From: Vibrio sp. MEBiC08052
GTDB taxonomy: Bacteria > Pseudomonadota > Gammaproteobacteria > Enterobacterales > Vibrionaceae
Direction of reading: 5' to 3'
Length of the DNA stretch: 64,000 nt
Assembly (NCBI RefSeq): GCF_001506075.1
Contig: NZ_KQ947475.1
Span: forward strand, 310,001 to 374,000
The position numbers and the translations under genes are program-made. Shown one piece after another: positions 1 through 10,935 of this stretch. Position 1 is the first letter of the stretch. Every line of letters starts with the position of its first letter. The notes below the pieces were generated by a model. That model had not been told where the DNA came from. It ran no database searches and worked only from the letters and a program-made list of their open reading frames with translations.

Positions 1-269
1 TTCGTCAAGAGCGTCTGATCGTTGTTGATGATTTCTCAGTTGAAGCTCCAAAAACTAAAGAACTGGTAGCTAAGCTTAAAGAACTTGAGCTTAACGATGT
101 ACTTATCGTTACTGGTGAAGTAGACGAGAATCTGTTCTTAGCTGCTCGTAACCTTTATAAAGTTGACGTACGTGACGCTGCGGGAATCGATCCTGTTAGC
201 TTGATCGCGTTTGACAAGGTTCTTATGACTGCTTCTGCAGTTAAGCAAGTTGAGGAGATGCTGGCATGA
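1..269 (+). CDS. rplD: 50S ribosomal protein L4 (3' part)
   Basis: The window opens inside this gene; the first complete codon is at position 3, and about 88 C-terminal residues are visible, of roughly 200 in the family. It begins [20 protein letters not shown] and ends VEEMLA, a typical L4 C-terminus. L4 binds 23S rRNA, lines the exit tunnel and in enterobacteria represses its own S10 operon. The stop overlaps the rplW start (ATGA), which signals translational coupling. The extension into the tunnel and the operon leader lie outside the window. Confidence 0.96.
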   Translation, partial: RQERLIVVDDFSVEAPKTKELVAKLKELELNDVLIVTGEVDENLFLAARNLYKVDVRDAAGIDPVSLIAFDKVLMTASAVKQVEEMLA

Positions 270-568
270 TTAGCGAAGAGCGTCTACTAAAAGTTCTGCG
301 TGCTCCGCACATCTCTGAAAAAGCAACAATGGTTGCAGAGAAAACAAACAGTGTTGTTTTCAAAGTAGCGAAAGATGCAACGAAAAAAGAGATTAAAGCA
401 GCCGTAGAAAAGCTATTTGAAGTTGAAGTTGAATCTGTAAATACCCTGATTACTAAGGGTAAGACTAAGCGTCAAGGTATGCGCCAAGGTCGTCGTAGCG
501 ACGTGAAAAAAGCGTATGTAACTTTGAAAGAAGGTCAGGATCTTGACTTTGTTGGCGGCGCGGAATAA
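266..568 (+). CDS. rplW: 50S ribosomal protein L23
   Basis: A 100-residue L23, the family's usual size, beginning [20 protein letters not shown], with the conserved HISEKA segment near residue 16. It binds 23S rRNA domain III at the tunnel exit and is the docking point for trigger factor and SRP. Its start overlaps the rplD stop by four bases, and rplB follows after 16 bases, so it is an interior gene of the S10 operon. The basic stretch around residues 63-80 ([17 protein letters not shown]) is the rRNA-binding loop. Confidence 0.98.
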   Translation: MISEERLLKVLRAPHISEKATMVAEKTNSVVFKVAKDATKKEIKAAVEKLFEVEVESVNTLITKGKTKRQGMRQGRRSDVKKAYVTLKEGQDLDFVGGAE

Positions 569-584
569 CAGGAGTAGTTGAAAA

Positions 585-1409
585 ATGGCTATTGTTAAAT
601 GTAAGCCGACTTCGGCTGGTCGCCGTCACGTCGTTAAAGTTGTGAACAATGACCTGCATAAAGGTAAACCTTATGCGCCGCTTTTAGAAAAAAATTCTAA
701 AAACGGTGGTCGTAACAACAACGGTCGTATCACAGTACGTCATATCGGTGGTGGACATAAGCAACACTATCGTTTGATTGATTTTAAACGTACTAAAGAT
801 GGCATTCCGGCAAAAGTTGAGCGTCTGGAATATGATCCAAACCGTAGTGCAAATATCGCTTTGGTTCTTTATACAGATGGTGAACGTCGTTACATCATTG
901 CACCGAAAGGTCTGCAAGCTGGTGATGTAATTCAGTCTGGCGTTGATGCACCGATTAAAGCAGGTAACACTCTGCCGATGCGCAACATTCCAGTAGGTTC
1001 AACAGTTCACTGTGTTGAATTGAAACCAGGCAAGGGTGCACAACTTGCACGTTCTGCTGGTGCTTATGCACAACTCGTTGCTCGTGACGGTGCATACGCA
1101 ACAATTCGTCTACGTTCTGGTGAGATGCGTCGAGTTCCTTCTGAAGGTCGTGCAACGATTGGCGAAGTCGGTAACTCTGAGCACATGCTTCGTGAACTTG
1201 GTAAAGCAGGTGCTACACGCTGGCGTGGTGTTCGTCCTACCGTTCGTGGTGTTGTGATGAACCCGGTTGATCACCCACATGGTGGTGGTGAAGGTCGCAC
1301 ATCTGGTGGTCGTCACCCTGTATCTCCTTGGGGTATGCCTACTAAGGGCTTCAAAACCCGTAAAAATAAACGCACCGACAAGTACATTGTACGTCGTCGT
1401 AATAAGTAA
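585..1409 (+). CDS. rplB: 50S ribosomal protein L2
   Basis: A 274-residue L2 (E. coli 273). It is a primary 23S rRNA-binding protein close to the peptidyl-transferase centre, needed for subunit joining. The conserved C-terminal segment [18 protein letters not shown], with the functionally important histidine, is present, as is the basic [16 protein letters not shown] tail. A Shine-Dalgarno sequence (AGGAG) lies at about 570-574. Interior gene of the S10 operon, between rplW and rpsS. Confidence 0.98.
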   Translation: MAIVKCKPTSAGRRHVVKVVNNDLHKGKPYAPLLEKNSKNGGRNNNGRITVRHIGGGHKQHYRLIDFKRTKDGIPAKVERLEYDPNRSANIALVLYTDGERRYIIAPKGLQAGDVIQSGVDAPIKAGNTLPMRNIPVGSTVHCVELKPGKGAQLARSAGAYAQLVARDGAYATIRLRSGEMRRVPSEGRATIGEVGNSEHMLRELGKAGATRWRGVRPTVRGVVMNPVDHPHGGGEGRTSGGRHPVSPWGMPTKGFKTRKNKRTDKYIVRRRNK

Positions 1410-1426
1410 TCTATTAAAGAGGATAA

Positions 1427-1708
<282 letters not shown>

Positions 1709-1718
1709 GGAGTAGATG

Positions 1719-2051
1719 ATGGAAGCTGTTGCTAAACATAACTTTGCTCGTATTTCTCCACAGAAAGCTCGCTTAGTTGCAGATTTGATCCGTGGTAAGT
1801 CTGTCGATCAGGCTCTGGAAATTCTGACTTTCAGCAACAAAAAAGCTGCTGACTTAGTTAAGAAAGTTCTTGAGTCAGCTATCGCAAACGCGGAGCATAA
1901 CGAAGGTGCAGATATCGACGATCTAAGCGTCGCAAAAATCTTCGTAGATGAGGGCCCTGTCATGAAGCGTATTATGCCTCGTGCCAAAGGCCGTGCGGAC
2001 CGTATCTTGAAGCGTTCAAGCCACATTACTGTGGTTGTCGCAGATCGCTAA
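1719..2051 (+). CDS. rplV: 50S ribosomal protein L22
   Basis: A 110-residue L22 from the second of two adjacent ATG codons (1716 and 1719). The second gives the family length, begins [20 protein letters not shown], and sits better behind the GGAG at about 1709-1712. L22 spans 23S rRNA domains, and its long beta-hairpin (around [19 protein letters not shown], residues 81-99) reaches into the exit tunnel, where macrolide-resistance changes occur in other bacteria. The hairpin looks unaltered here. S10 operon member. Confidence 0.97.
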   Translation: MEAVAKHNFARISPQKARLVADLIRGKSVDQALEILTFSNKKAADLVKKVLESAIANAEHNEGADIDDLSVAKIFVDEGPVMKRIMPRAKGRADRILKRSSHITVVVADR

Positions 2052-2070
2052 GAGACTAGGAGAGTAAGCA

Positions 2071-3196
<1,126 letters not shown>

Positions 3197-3197
<1 letters not shown>

Positions 3198-3388
3198 TGA
3201 AAGCACAAGATCTACGCGAAAAGAGCGTTGAAGAGCTGAATGCTGAGCTATTGAATTTGCTACGTGAACAGTTCAACTTGCGTATGCAAGCAGCGACTGG
3301 TCAACTACAGCAGACTCATACTCTGAAAGCTGTACGCCGTGAAATCGCACGTGTGAAAACTGTTTTGACTGAGAAGGCAGGCGCATAA
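3197..3388 (+). CDS. rpmC: 50S ribosomal protein L29
   Basis: A 63-residue L29, start chosen at the ATG that overlaps the rplP stop rather than the GTG one codon upstream, giving [20 protein letters not shown]. It is a small two-helix protein next to L23 at the tunnel exit, forming part of the trigger-factor docking surface. Its stop overlaps the rpsQ ATG (TAATG), continuing a tightly coupled run of genes. Confidence 0.97.
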
Positions 3389-3642
3389 TGAGCGACAAAA
3401 TTCGTACTCAACTCGGTCGTGTTGTTAGCGACAAGATGGATAAGTCTATCGTTGTTGCTATCGAACGCTTCGTAAAACATCCAATTTACGGTAAGTTTGT
3501 TAAACGCACGACTAAAATTCACGCACATGACGAAAACAACGAGTGTGGCCAAGGCGATACCGTTGAAATTTGTGAGTGTCGTCCATTATCTAAGACGAAG
3601 TCTTGGACTTTGGTGAAAGTGGTAGAAAAAGCAAAAATTTAA
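3388..3642 (+). CDS. rpsQ: 30S ribosomal protein S17
   Basis: An 84-residue S17 with an OB fold, a primary 16S rRNA-binding protein. The conserved [20 protein letters not shown] and [19 protein letters not shown] segments are present. It is the last gene of the S10 operon here: a strong terminator follows within about 20 bases, and a separate promoter drives rplN. Confidence 0.98.
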   Translation: MSDKIRTQLGRVVSDKMDKSIVVAIERFVKHPIYGKFVKRTTKIHAHDENNECGQGDTVEICECRPLSKTKSWTLVKVVEKAKI

Positions 3643-3661
3643 CTTTTGTTTTTCAATCAAA

Positions 3662-3698
3662 AAACGGCTCCAATTATTTTTGGAGCCGTTTGTTTTTT
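3662..3698 (+). terminator. S10 operon terminator
   Basis: An 11-base perfect stem (AAACGGCTCCA at 3662-3672 with TGGAGCCGTTT at 3681-3691) and an 8-base loop, followed by G and six T residues. It sits directly after rpsQ and is a canonical rho-independent terminator ending the S10 operon. Confidence 0.92.
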
Positions 3699-3730
3699 GA
3701 CTACCCAATCTGAAAAAAGGGTGTTACAAT
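3697..3730 (+). promoter_or_regulatory. Probable spc operon promoter
   Basis: An extended -10 element TGTTACAAT lies at 3722-3730, about 70 bases before rplN and just after the S10 terminator. A TTGACT at 3697-3702 is 22 bases from the -10 hexamer, too far for a standard -35, so the extended -10 probably carries the promoter. The E. coli spc operon also has its own promoter at this place. Confidence 0.6.
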
Positions 3731-3797
3731 TCGCCTCCCTTTTTAAAGGCAGCCCGACCCGAGAGGGTCTAGTTTTAATATTTAGCGGAGCACTAAC

Positions 3798-4169
3798 ATG
3801 ATCCAAATGCAAAGTATGCTGGACGCAGCTGATAACTCAGGCGCTCGCAGCGTAATGTGTATTAAGGTTCTGGGTGGCTCTCACCGTCGTTACGCACATA
3901 TCGGCGACATCATCAAAGTTACTGTCAAAGAAGCAATTCCGCGCGGTAAAGTAAAAAAAGGTGATGTCCTGAAGGCGGTGGTAGTTCGCACCCGTAAAGG
4001 CGTACGTCGTCCAGACGGTTCTGTCATTCGCTTCGACCGTAACGCTTGTGTATTGTTAAATAACAATACTGAGCAACCAGTCGGTACACGTATCTTTGGT
4101 CCAGTGACTCGTGAGCTTCGTAATGCGAAGTTTATGAAGATTGTTTCACTGGCTCCAGAAGTATTGTAA
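3798..4169 (+). CDS. rplN: 50S ribosomal protein L14
   Basis: A 123-residue L14, first gene of the spc operon, starting [20 protein letters not shown]. It lies at the subunit interface, forms bridges with 16S rRNA and is the binding site of silencing factor RsfS. The conserved [20 protein letters not shown] segment is visible at about 43-62. A GCGGAG ribosome-binding site precedes the start. The 155-base gap from rpsQ holds the terminator and promoter listed separately. Confidence 0.98.
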   Translation: MIQMQSMLDAADNSGARSVMCIKVLGGSHRRYAHIGDIIKVTVKEAIPRGKVKKGDVLKAVVVRTRKGVRRPDGSVIRFDRNACVLLNNNTEQPVGTRIFGPVTRELRNAKFMKIVSLAPEVL

Positions 4170-4181
4170 GGGAGCGCAGAG

Positions 4182-4499
4182 ATGGCAGCTAAAATCCGTC
4201 GTAACGACGAAATCGTTGTTCTTGCCGGTAAAGATAAAGGCAAGAAAGGTAAAGTAACTAAGGTTCTTGGAACTGGTAAAGTTATTGTTGAAGGCATCAA
4301 CCTTGTGAAAAAACACCAGAAGCCTGTACCGGCTATGGGTGTTCAAGGTGGAATCGTTGAGCAAGAAGCAGCAATTGATGCTTCTAACGTTGCAATCTTC
4401 AATGCAGCTACTGGTAAAGCGGACCGTGTCGGTTTCCGTTTTGAAGACGGCAAAAAAGTCCGTTTCTTCAAATCTAACGGTGAAACCATTTCTAACTAA
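4182..4499 (+). CDS. rplX: 50S ribosomal protein L24
   Basis: A 105-residue L24 with an N-terminal KOW motif ([20 protein letters not shown], about residues 8-27). It is an early assembly initiator that binds the 5' part of 23S rRNA. It follows rplN by 12 bases, with a GGGAG ribosome-binding site, and precedes rplE, as in the usual spc order. Confidence 0.98.
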   Translation: MAAKIRRNDEIVVLAGKDKGKKGKVTKVLGTGKVIVEGINLVKKHQKPVPAMGVQGGIVEQEAAIDASNVAIFNAATGKADRVGFRFEDGKKVRFFKSNGETISN

Positions 4500-4522
4500 T
4501 AGACGTAATTTGGAGTTCTACT

Positions 4523-5062
4523 ATGGCGAAACTGCATGATTACTACAAGTCGTCTGTAGTCGCTGAACTGACCAAACAGTTCGGTTACACAAGCGTCATG
4601 CAAGTCCCTAGGATTGAGAAAATCACCCTAAATATGGGCGTTGGTGAAGCTATCAACGATAAGAAACTGCTTGAGAATGCAGCAGCTGACATGGCGGCCA
4701 TTTCTGGTCAAAAGCCTCTTGTCACAAAAGCTCGCAAATCTGTTGCAGGTTTCAAAATCCGTGAAGGCTACCCAATTGGTTGTAAAGTAACCTTGCGTGG
4801 CGAACGTATGTGGGATTTTTTTGAGCGTTTAATTTCTATCGCTCTACCACGTGTACGTGACTTCCGTGGTGTTAGCGCGAAATCTTTTGATGGTCGCGGT
4901 AACTACAGCATGGGCGTTCGCGAGCAAATCATCTTCCCGGAAATCGACTACGATAAAGTCGATCGTGTACGTGGTCTTGATGTAACAATCACGACTAGTG
5001 CGTCCACTGATGAGGAAGGCCGTGCTCTGCTGGCTGCCTTTAACTTCCCATTCCGCAAGTAA
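4523..5062 (+). CDS. rplE: 50S ribosomal protein L5
   Basis: A 179-residue L5, full length, starting [20 protein letters not shown]. It binds 5S rRNA with L18 and forms a bridge to S13 in the 30S head. Conserved stretches include [16 protein letters not shown] and the C-terminal [12 protein letters not shown]. Interior gene of the spc operon, with GGAG upstream. Confidence 0.98.
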   Translation: MAKLHDYYKSSVVAELTKQFGYTSVMQVPRIEKITLNMGVGEAINDKKLLENAAADMAAISGQKPLVTKARKSVAGFKIREGYPIGCKVTLRGERMWDFFERLISIALPRVRDFRGVSAKSFDGRGNYSMGVREQIIFPEIDYDKVDRVRGLDVTITTSASTDEEGRALLAAFNFPFRK

Positions 5063-5079
5063 GGTGAAGGGTTACTGTT

Positions 5080-5385
5080 ATGGCTAAACAATCAATGAAA
5101 GCACGTGAAGTTAAACGTGCAAAGCTTGTCGCTCAGTATGCTGAAAAGCGTGCCGCGCTAAAAGCTACAATCAGCGACGTAAACGTATCTGAAGAAGAAC
5201 GTTGGGATGCTGTTCTGAAACTTCAAACACTTCCTCGTGATTCAAGTGCATCACGTCAGCGTAACCGTTGTAACCAAACTGGTCGTCCACACGGTTACCT
5301 ACGTAAGTTCGGTTTAAGCCGTATCAAAGTTCGTGAAGCTTGCATGAAAGGCGAGATTCCTGGACTTCGTAAGGCTAGCTGGTAA
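5080..5385 (+). CDS. rpsN: 30S ribosomal protein S14 (zinc-free long form)
   Basis: A 101-residue S14, the long zinc-independent type: it lacks the paired CxxC motifs of the short form, keeping only a cysteine in [20 protein letters not shown]. It is a 30S head protein near the A site, needed for late assembly. Long-form S14 needs no zinc, which is relevant because a Zur-type zinc operon lies further along this window. Spc operon member between rplE and rpsH. Confidence 0.97.
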   Translation: MAKQSMKAREVKRAKLVAQYAEKRAALKATISDVNVSEEERWDAVLKLQTLPRDSSASRQRNRCNQTGRPHGYLRKFGLSRIKVREACMKGEIPGLRKASW

Positions 5386-5414
5386 TTGCCACTTAATCAT
5401 TTGGAGTAAAGTTT

Positions 5415-5807
5415 ATGAGCATGCAAGATCCGATTTCGGATATGCTGACCCGTATTCGTAACGGTCAGGCAGCAAACAAAGTTGCTGTAAAAATGCCTTC
5501 TTCAAAGCTGAAAGTTGCAATTGCTGCACTTCTAAAAGCTGAAGGTTATATCGAAGATTTCGCTGTTGAAGGCGATGTAAAACCTGAACTGGAAGTTACG
5601 CTGAAATATTTTCAAGCGAAACCAGTTATCGAGCAAATCAAACGTGTTTCACGTCCTGGCCTGCGCGTCTATAAAAGAAAAGACGAGCTGCCATCTGTGA
5701 TGGGCGGTTTGGGTGTTGCTGTTGTGTCCACTTCCAAGGGTCTGATGTCAGACCGTGCTGCCCGTAAAGCAGGTCTTGGTGGTGAAATCATTTGCTACGT
5801 AGCTTAA
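5415..5807 (+). CDS. rpsH: 30S ribosomal protein S8
   Basis: A 130-residue S8, usual length, beginning [20 protein letters not shown]. It binds the 16S rRNA central domain and in E. coli is the translational repressor of the spc operon, acting on the rplE start region. The conserved C-terminal part includes [20 protein letters not shown]. It starts 29 bases after rpsN, with GGAG upstream. Confidence 0.98.
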   Translation: MSMQDPISDMLTRIRNGQAANKVAVKMPSSKLKVAIAALLKAEGYIEDFAVEGDVKPELEVTLKYFQAKPVIEQIKRVSRPGLRVYKRKDELPSVMGGLGVAVVSTSKGLMSDRAARKAGLGGEIICYVA

Positions 5808-5822
5808 TTATAGGAGTAGGAT

Positions 5823-6356
5823 ATGTCTCGTGTTGCTAAAGCACCTGTCGCTATTCCAGCTGGCGTAGAGGTGAAATTAAACGGCCAAGAGATCACTGTG
5901 AAAGGTGCAAAGGGTGAACTGACTAGCGTGCTGAATAACGCAGTTGTGATTGCTCAAGAAGAAAGTAACCTGACTTTCGGACCTCGTGAAGGTGTTGCGA
6001 ATGCTTGGGCACAGGCAGGTACTGCTCGTGCACTAGTGAACAACATGGTTGTCGGTGTGACGGAAGGCTTTACGAAGAAGCTTGCACTAAAAGGTGTTGG
6101 TTACCGTGCCTCAATGAAAGGCAATGCTGTAGCTCTGACACTGGGCTTCTCTCACCCTGTTGAACATGAATTGCCAACAGGAATTAAAGCAGAATGTCCA
6201 AGCCAAACTGAAATTGTCATTACCGGTTGTGATAAACAACTTGTAGGTCAAGTTGCGGCTGATATTCGTGCTTATCGTGAGCCTGAACCTTACAAAGGTA
6301 AAGGTGTTCGTTACGCAGATGAAAATGTGCGTACTAAAGAAGCTAAGAAGAAGTAA
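5823..6356 (+). CDS. rplF: 50S ribosomal protein L6
   Basis: A 177-residue L6 with two similar alpha/beta domains. It binds 23S rRNA near the sarcin-ricin loop and the factor-binding region. The conserved second-domain signature [20 protein letters not shown] is at the C-terminus. TAGGAG provides the ribosome-binding site. Gene order rpsH-rplF-rplR is the standard spc arrangement. Confidence 0.98.
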   Translation: MSRVAKAPVAIPAGVEVKLNGQEITVKGAKGELTSVLNNAVVIAQEESNLTFGPREGVANAWAQAGTARALVNNMVVGVTEGFTKKLALKGVGYRASMKGNAVALTLGFSHPVEHELPTGIKAECPSQTEIVITGCDKQLVGQVAADIRAYREPEPYKGKGVRYADENVRTKEAKKK

Positions 6357-6365
6357 GGTAACACT

Positions 6366-6719
6366 ATGGATAAGAAAGCATCTCGCATCCGTCGTGCCAC
6401 ACGTGCACGTCGTAAGATTGCAGAACTGGGTGCCACTCGCCTAGTTGTACACCGTACTCCTCGTCACGTGTACGCTCAGGTTATCGCATCTAATGGCTCT
6501 GTGGTTATCGCTGCAGCTTCTACTGTAGAGAAAGCGATCCGTGAGCAATTGAAATTCACTGGAAACATCGAAGCAGCACAAGCGGTAGGTAAAGCTATTG
6601 CTGAACGCGCTCTGGAAAAAGGCGTGTCAGAAGTTGCTTTTGATCGTTCCGGTTTCCAATACCACGGTCGAGTAGCGGCGCTGGCAGAATCTGCTCGCGA
6701 AGCTGGTCTGAAATTCTAA
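6366..6719 (+). CDS. rplR: 50S ribosomal protein L18
   Basis: A 117-residue L18, usual length, starting [20 protein letters not shown]. It binds 5S rRNA with L5 and brings it into the central protuberance. The strongly basic N-terminus is the RNA-binding arm, and the conserved [20 protein letters not shown] lies near the C-terminus. It follows rplF by 9 bases. Confidence 0.98.
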   Translation: MDKKASRIRRATRARRKIAELGATRLVVHRTPRHVYAQVIASNGSVVIAAASTVEKAIREQLKFTGNIEAAQAVGKAIAERALEKGVSEVAFDRSGFQYHGRVAALAESAREAGLKF

Positions 6720-6733
6720 GGTAGGGTTGGAAG

Positions 6734-7234
6734 ATGGCTAAAGAATTACAACAAGCGAGTGATTTGCAAGAAAAATTAATCGCTGTTAACCGTGTTTCTA
6801 AAACGGTTAAAGGTGGTCGAATCATGAGCTTTACTGCACTAACAGTTGTTGGTGATGGTAACGGTCGCGTAGGTTTCGGTTACGGCAAAGCTCGTGAAGT
6901 ACCTGCTGCGATTCAAAAAGCAATGGAAAAAGCGCGTCGTAACATGATTACAATCGCGCTGAACGAAGGCACACTTTTCCACCCGGTAAAAGGTCGCCAC
7001 TCGGGCTCTAAAGTTTATATGCAGCAAGCTGCTGAAGGTACGGGTGTTATTGCCGGTGGTGCGATGCGTGCTGTACTTGAAGTTGCAGGTGTACATAACG
7101 TTTTGTCAAAAGCGTATGGCTCAACAAACCCGATCAACATCGTTCGTGCAACGATCGATGCTCTGGGTAGCATGAAGTCACCAGAAATGGTTGCAGCTAA
7201 ACGTGGTCTAACTGTTGAATCAATTTCGGAGTAA
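6734..7234 (+). CDS. rpsE: 30S ribosomal protein S5
   Basis: A 166-residue S5. It has an N-terminal double-stranded-RNA-binding-like fold and acts in decoding fidelity and the mRNA entry channel. The loop [16 protein letters not shown] (about residues 19-34), where spectinomycin-resistance changes occur in other species, is intact here. The conserved [20 protein letters not shown] is at about 48-67. The gene is 14 bases after rplR and 5 before rpmD. Confidence 0.98.
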   Translation: MAKELQQASDLQEKLIAVNRVSKTVKGGRIMSFTALTVVGDGNGRVGFGYGKAREVPAAIQKAMEKARRNMITIALNEGTLFHPVKGRHSGSKVYMQQAAEGTGVIAGGAMRAVLEVAGVHNVLSKAYGSTNPINIVRATIDALGSMKSPEMVAAKRGLTVESISE

Positions 7235-7239
7235 GAACC

Positions 7240-7416
7240 ATGGCAACTATTAAAGTAACTCAAACTAAAAGCTCAATTGGTCGCCTACCAAAGCATAAAG
7301 CTACTTTGCGTGGTCTAGGCCTTCGTCGCATCAACCACACTGTTGAACTTGAAGATACACCATGTGTACGTGGTATGATCAATAAAGTTCAATACATGGT
7401 TAAAGTTGAGGAGTAA
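7240..7416 (+). CDS. rpmD: 50S ribosomal protein L30
   Basis: A 58-residue L30 between rpsE and rplO, read from ATG at 7240 to TAA at 7414-7416. It starts [20 protein letters not shown] and ends VQYMVKVEE, full family length. It is a small ferredoxin-like-fold protein binding 23S rRNA. Position and size match the standard spc order exactly. Confidence 0.97.
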   Translation: MATIKVTQTKSSIGRLPKHKATLRGLGLRRINHTVELEDTPCVRGMINKVQYMVKVEE

Positions 7417-7421
7417 TCAGA

Positions 7422-7856
7422 ATGCGTTTGAATACTCTATCTCCGGCTGCGGGTTCTAAGCCTTCTAAGAAGCGTTTAGGTCGTGGTATCGGTTCTGGCC
7501 TGGGTAAAACAGGTGGTCGTGGCCACAAAGGTCAAAAATCACGCTCTGGCGGTAAAGTTCGTGCAGGTTTTGAAGGCGGACAAATGCCTTTGAAACAACG
7601 CTTGCCAAAATTCGGTTTCACTTCTCGTAAGAGTTTGGTGTCTGCTGAAGTTCGTCTAAGTGAATTAGCGAAAGTAACAAGCGAAGTTGTTGACCTGAAC
7701 AGCCTGAAGGCAGCGAATGTTGTGACTAAAAACATTGAGAATGTAAAGATCGTTCTTTCTGGTGAAATCAACAAAGCTGTTACAGTAAAGGGTTTACGCG
7801 TAACTAAAGGCGCTAAAGCTGCAATCGAAGCTGCAGGCGGAAAAATCGAGGAATAA
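7422..7856 (+). CDS. rplO: 50S ribosomal protein L15
   Basis: A 144-residue L15, starting [20 protein letters not shown], with the glycine-rich basic N-terminal arm ([20 protein letters not shown]) that threads into 23S rRNA. It is a late-assembly 50S protein. The start lies five bases after rpmD, with GAGGAG covering the rpmD stop region as ribosome-binding site. secY follows 18 bases later. Confidence 0.98.
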   Translation: MRLNTLSPAAGSKPSKKRLGRGIGSGLGKTGGRGHKGQKSRSGGKVRAGFEGGQMPLKQRLPKFGFTSRKSLVSAEVRLSELAKVTSEVVDLNSLKAANVVTKNIENVKIVLSGEINKAVTVKGLRVTKGAKAAIEAAGGKIEE

Positions 7857-7874
7857 TCTCGAAACGAGGTACAG

Positions 7875-9209
7875 ATGGCTAAGAAACCAGGACAAGATTT
7901 TCGTAGTGCTCAGAGCGGCTTAAGTGAATTGAAGTCGCGCTTGTTATTCGTATTAGGTGCGCTTCTCGTATTCCGAGCTGGCTCTTTTGTGCCGATTCCT
8001 GGTATTGACGCAGCTGTACTAGCCGATTTGTTCGAACAGCAAAAAGGGACCATCGTAGAAATGTTTAACATGTTCTCCGGTGGTGCTCTTTCGCGTGCAT
8101 CTATACTAGCGCTGGGAATCATGCCGTATATTTCGGCATCGATTGTTGTCCAGTTGCTAACTGTAGTTCATCCCGCGTTAGCTGAACTCAAGAAAGAGGG
8201 TGAAGCAGGGCGTCGTAAGATTAGCCAATATACGCGTTACGGCACGCTTGTACTTGCAACATTCCAAGCTCTTGGGATTGCGACAGGACTACCAAACATG
8301 GTCTCTAATCTGGTTGTTATCGACCAAACCATGTTTACGTTTATCGCAACAGTGAGTCTAGTAACCGGTACCATGTTCTTAATGTGGTTAGGTGAACAGA
8401 TTACTGAGCGGGGTATTGGTAATGGTATTTCATTACTAATATTTGCAGGTATTGTTGCTGGTCTGCCAAAGGCAATCGGACAAACGATTGAGCAAGCGCG
8501 TCAAGGTGAATTGCATGTGCTTCTTCTCCTTTTGATTGCGGTCATCTCTTTTGCTGTGATTTATTTTGTTGTCTTTATGGAGCGTGGTCAGCGTCGTATC
8601 GTTGTTAACTACGCAAAACGCCAACAAGGTCGCAAAGTCTTCGCAGCACAGAGCACTCATTTGCCATTGAAAATTAATATGGCAGGAGTAATACCAGCAA
8701 TTTTTGCATCGAGTATTATTTTGTTCCCAGGGACATTGGCACAATGGTTTGGTAGTAGCGGCGAAGGTTCAGCGTTTAGCTGGCTGACAAAAGTGTCTTT
8801 GGCACTGAGCCCTGGTCAACCTTTGTATGTAATACTTTATGCAGTTGCAATTATCTTTTTCTGTTTCTTTTATACTGCGTTGGTATTTAATCCACGTGAA
8901 ACAGCAGATAATTTGAAGAAGTCTGGTGCATTCGTACCCGGTATCCGCCCAGGTGAGCAGACTGCCAGATATATCGATAAAGTAATGACGCGTCTAACCT
9001 TAGCTGGTGCGTTATATATTACCTTTATCTGTCTGATCCCTCAGTTCATGATGGTCGCTTGGAATGTACGTTTCTATTTTGGCGGCACTTCACTACTGAT
9101 TGTAGTGGTGGTTATTATGGACTTTATGGCACAGGTACAGACTCATATGATGTCAAGTCAATATGATTCTGTGTTGAAAAAAGCAAATCTGAAAGGCTAC
9201 GGCCGTTAA
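7875..9209 (+). CDS. secY: Protein translocase subunit SecY
   Basis: A 444-residue SecY, the ten-helix channel of the SecYEG translocon in the inner membrane; it passes unfolded preproteins driven by SecA and inserts membrane proteins with SRP. The first helix ([21 protein letters not shown]) and plug region follow the short cytoplasmic N-terminus. The cytoplasmic loop [18 protein letters not shown] (about residues 238-255) is the conserved C4 SecA/ribosome-contact loop. Location inside the spc operon after rplO is usual. Confidence 0.98.
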   Translation: MAKKPGQDFRSAQSGLSELKSRLLFVLGALLVFRAGSFVPIPGIDAAVLADLFEQQKGTIVEMFNMFSGGALSRASILALGIMPYISASIVVQLLTVVHPALAELKKEGEAGRRKISQYTRYGTLVLATFQALGIATGLPNMVSNLVVIDQTMFTFIATVSLVTGTMFLMWLGEQITERGIGNGISLLIFAGIVAGLPKAIGQTIEQARQGELHVLLLLLIAVISFAVIYFVVFMERGQRRIVVNYAKRQQGRKVFAAQSTHLPLKINMAGVIPAIFASSIILFPGTLAQWFGSSGEGSAFSWLTKVSLALSPGQPLYVILYAVAIIFFCFFYTALVFNPRETADNLKKSGAFVPGIRPGEQTARYIDKVMTRLTLAGALYITFICLIPQFMMVAWNVRFYFGGTSLLIVVVVIMDFMAQVQTHMMSSQYDSVLKKANLKGYGR

Positions 9210-9236
9210 TTCAGATTTCTCTCACGGAGTTTAGCA

Positions 9237-9350
9237 ATGAAAGTTCGTGCTTCCGTTAAAAAAATCTGCCGTAACTGCAAAATTATCAAGCGTAACGGTG
9301 TCGTTCGCGTGATTTGTAGTGAGCCAAAGCATAAGCAACGCCAAGGCTAA
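9237..9350 (+). CDS. rpmJ: 50S ribosomal protein L36 (zinc-binding form)
   Basis: A 37-residue L36 starting [20 protein letters not shown]. It keeps the zinc ribbon ligands C11, C14, C27 and H32, so this is the zinc-containing (C+) type, while a zinc-free paralogue, if any, would lie elsewhere. It ends the spc operon, as in enterobacteria: a hairpin follows within about 30 bases. Upstream GGAG is at 9226-9229. Confidence 0.96.
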   Translation: MKVRASVKKICRNCKIIKRNGVVRVICSEPKHKQRQG

Positions 9351-9377
9351 TTAGCAGAATTTTTTACTTGAAAAAAC

Positions 9378-9412
9378 AAGGTTGGTCGAGTATATTCCTC
9401 GGCCTACCTTTT
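9378..9412 (+). terminator. Spc operon terminator-like hairpin
   Basis: A 13-base stem with one T-T mismatch and one G-T pair (9378-9390 with 9398-9410), a 7-base loop, and a short T stretch at the end of the stem. It sits after rpmJ and before the alpha-operon leader. The weak T tract suggests partial termination, so some transcription may read on into rpsM. Confidence 0.6.
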
Positions 9413-9419
9413 GTGTGCA

Positions 9420-9530
9420 AAAGAAGTAGTATCCCGCAACGTATCCTCTACGGGCTTTGTTGCGGATAATTCTTTGATGAAAGTACTAGGAGTGAATAGT
9501 GGCCCGTATAGCAGGCATTAACATTCCTGA
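9420..9530 (+). promoter_or_regulatory. Alpha-operon leader (S4-binding element)
   Basis: The stretch before and into rpsM resembles the E. coli alpha-operon ribosome-binding-site pseudoknot where S4 represses translation. There is an outer stem CCGCAAC (9434-9440) with GTTGCGG (9459-9465) and an inner CGTA/TACG pairing around TCCTC. The GGAGTG..TAGTGGCCCGTATAGC start region is nearly the same as in E. coli. The likely regulator, S4, is encoded two genes downstream. The fold was judged by eye, not computed. Confidence 0.75.
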
Positions 9531-9855
9531 TCAGAAACATGCTGTAATTGCGTTAACTTCAATCTACGGCATCGGTAAGACTCGTTCACAAGCTATCTTG
9601 GCTGAACTGGGTATTGCTGAAAGTGTTAAGATCAGTGAACTAACTGAAGAGCAGATCGATCAACTGCGTGATGGTGTAGCTAAGTACACTGTAGAAGGTG
9701 ATCTACGTCGTGAAGTATCAATGAACATCAAGCGTCTTATGGACCTTGGTTGTTATCGTGGTCTTCGTCATCGTCGCAGTCTACCTCTACGTGGACAGCG
9801 TACTAAAACCAACGCTCGCACCCGTAAGGGTCCGCGTAAGCCGATCAAGAAATAA
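9499..9855 (+). CDS. rpsM: 30S ribosomal protein S13
   Basis: A 118-residue S13 that starts with GTG, as in E. coli, beginning [20 protein letters not shown]. It is a 30S head protein contacting P-site tRNA through its basic C-terminal tail ([17 protein letters not shown]) and bridging to L5. The GTG start lies inside the S4-binding leader, consistent with autoregulation of the alpha operon. Conserved helix-hairpin-helix segment [12 protein letters not shown] is at about 24-35. Confidence 0.98.
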   Translation: MARIAGINIPDQKHAVIALTSIYGIGKTRSQAILAELGIAESVKISELTEEQIDQLRDGVAKYTVEGDLRREVSMNIKRLMDLGCYRGLRHRRSLPLRGQRTKTNARTRKGPRKPIKK

Positions 9856-9867
9856 TCGGGAAGGTAG

Positions 9868-10263
<396 letters not shown>

Positions 10264-10290
10264 CGTTTCGAGGAAGATTGGAGAAAGATC

Positions 10291-10911
10291 ATGGCAAGAT
10301 ATTTGGGTCCTAAGCTGAAGCTTAGCCGCCGCGAAGGTACCGACTTATTCCTTAAGTCAGGCATTCGTGCGATAGATACCAAGTGTAAAATAGATAACGC
10401 ACCAGGTGTACACGGCGCTCGTCGCGGTCGTCTATCTGATTATGGTGTTCAGCTTCGTGAGAAGCAAAAAGTTCGTCGTATGTATGGCGTTCTTGAAAAA
10501 CAATTCCGTAACTACTATAAAGAAGCTGCCCGTTTAAAAGGCAACACTGGTGAAAACCTACTTCAGCTTCTTGAAGGTCGTTTGGATAATGTTGTTTACC
10601 GTATGGGCTTCGGTGCAACTCGCTCAGAAGCACGTCAGCTAGTTAGCCACAAAGCTATTTTGGTTAACGGTAAAGTAGTAAACATTCCTTCTTTCAATGT
10701 TACGGCAAACGACGTTGTTGCAGTGCGTGAGAAAGCGAAAAAGCAATCTCGTATCACGGCAGCTCTAGAAGTTGCAGAACAACGCGAAAAACCAACTTGG
10801 ATTGAAGTGGATGGCAGCAAAATGGAAGGTACGTTCAAGCGTTTGCCAGAACGTTCAGATCTATCAGCTGACATCAACGAACAATTGATCGTCGAGCTTT
10901 ACTCTAAGTAA
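10291..10911 (+). CDS. rpsD: 30S ribosomal protein S4
   Basis: A 206-residue S4, starting [20 protein letters not shown]. It is a primary 16S rRNA-binding protein that nucleates 30S assembly, is part of the mRNA entry tunnel, and in E. coli is the alpha-operon repressor and an antitermination factor. The S4 RNA-binding domain (about residues 96-160) contains [25 protein letters not shown] site precedes the ATG. Confidence 0.98.
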   Translation: MARYLGPKLKLSRREGTDLFLKSGIRAIDTKCKIDNAPGVHGARRGRLSDYGVQLREKQKVRRMYGVLEKQFRNYYKEAARLKGNTGENLLQLLEGRLDNVVYRMGFGATRSEARQLVSHKAILVNGKVVNIPSFNVTANDVVAVREKAKKQSRITAALEVAEQREKPTWIEVDGSKMEGTFKRLPERSDLSADINEQLIVELYSK

Positions 10912-10935
10912 GGTTTAAATTAAAGAGAGGACACA

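Noticed and set aside
3697..3702. TTGACT as -35 of the spc promoter
   Set aside because: It is 22 bases from the -10, outside normal spacing; the extended -10 is the better explanation.
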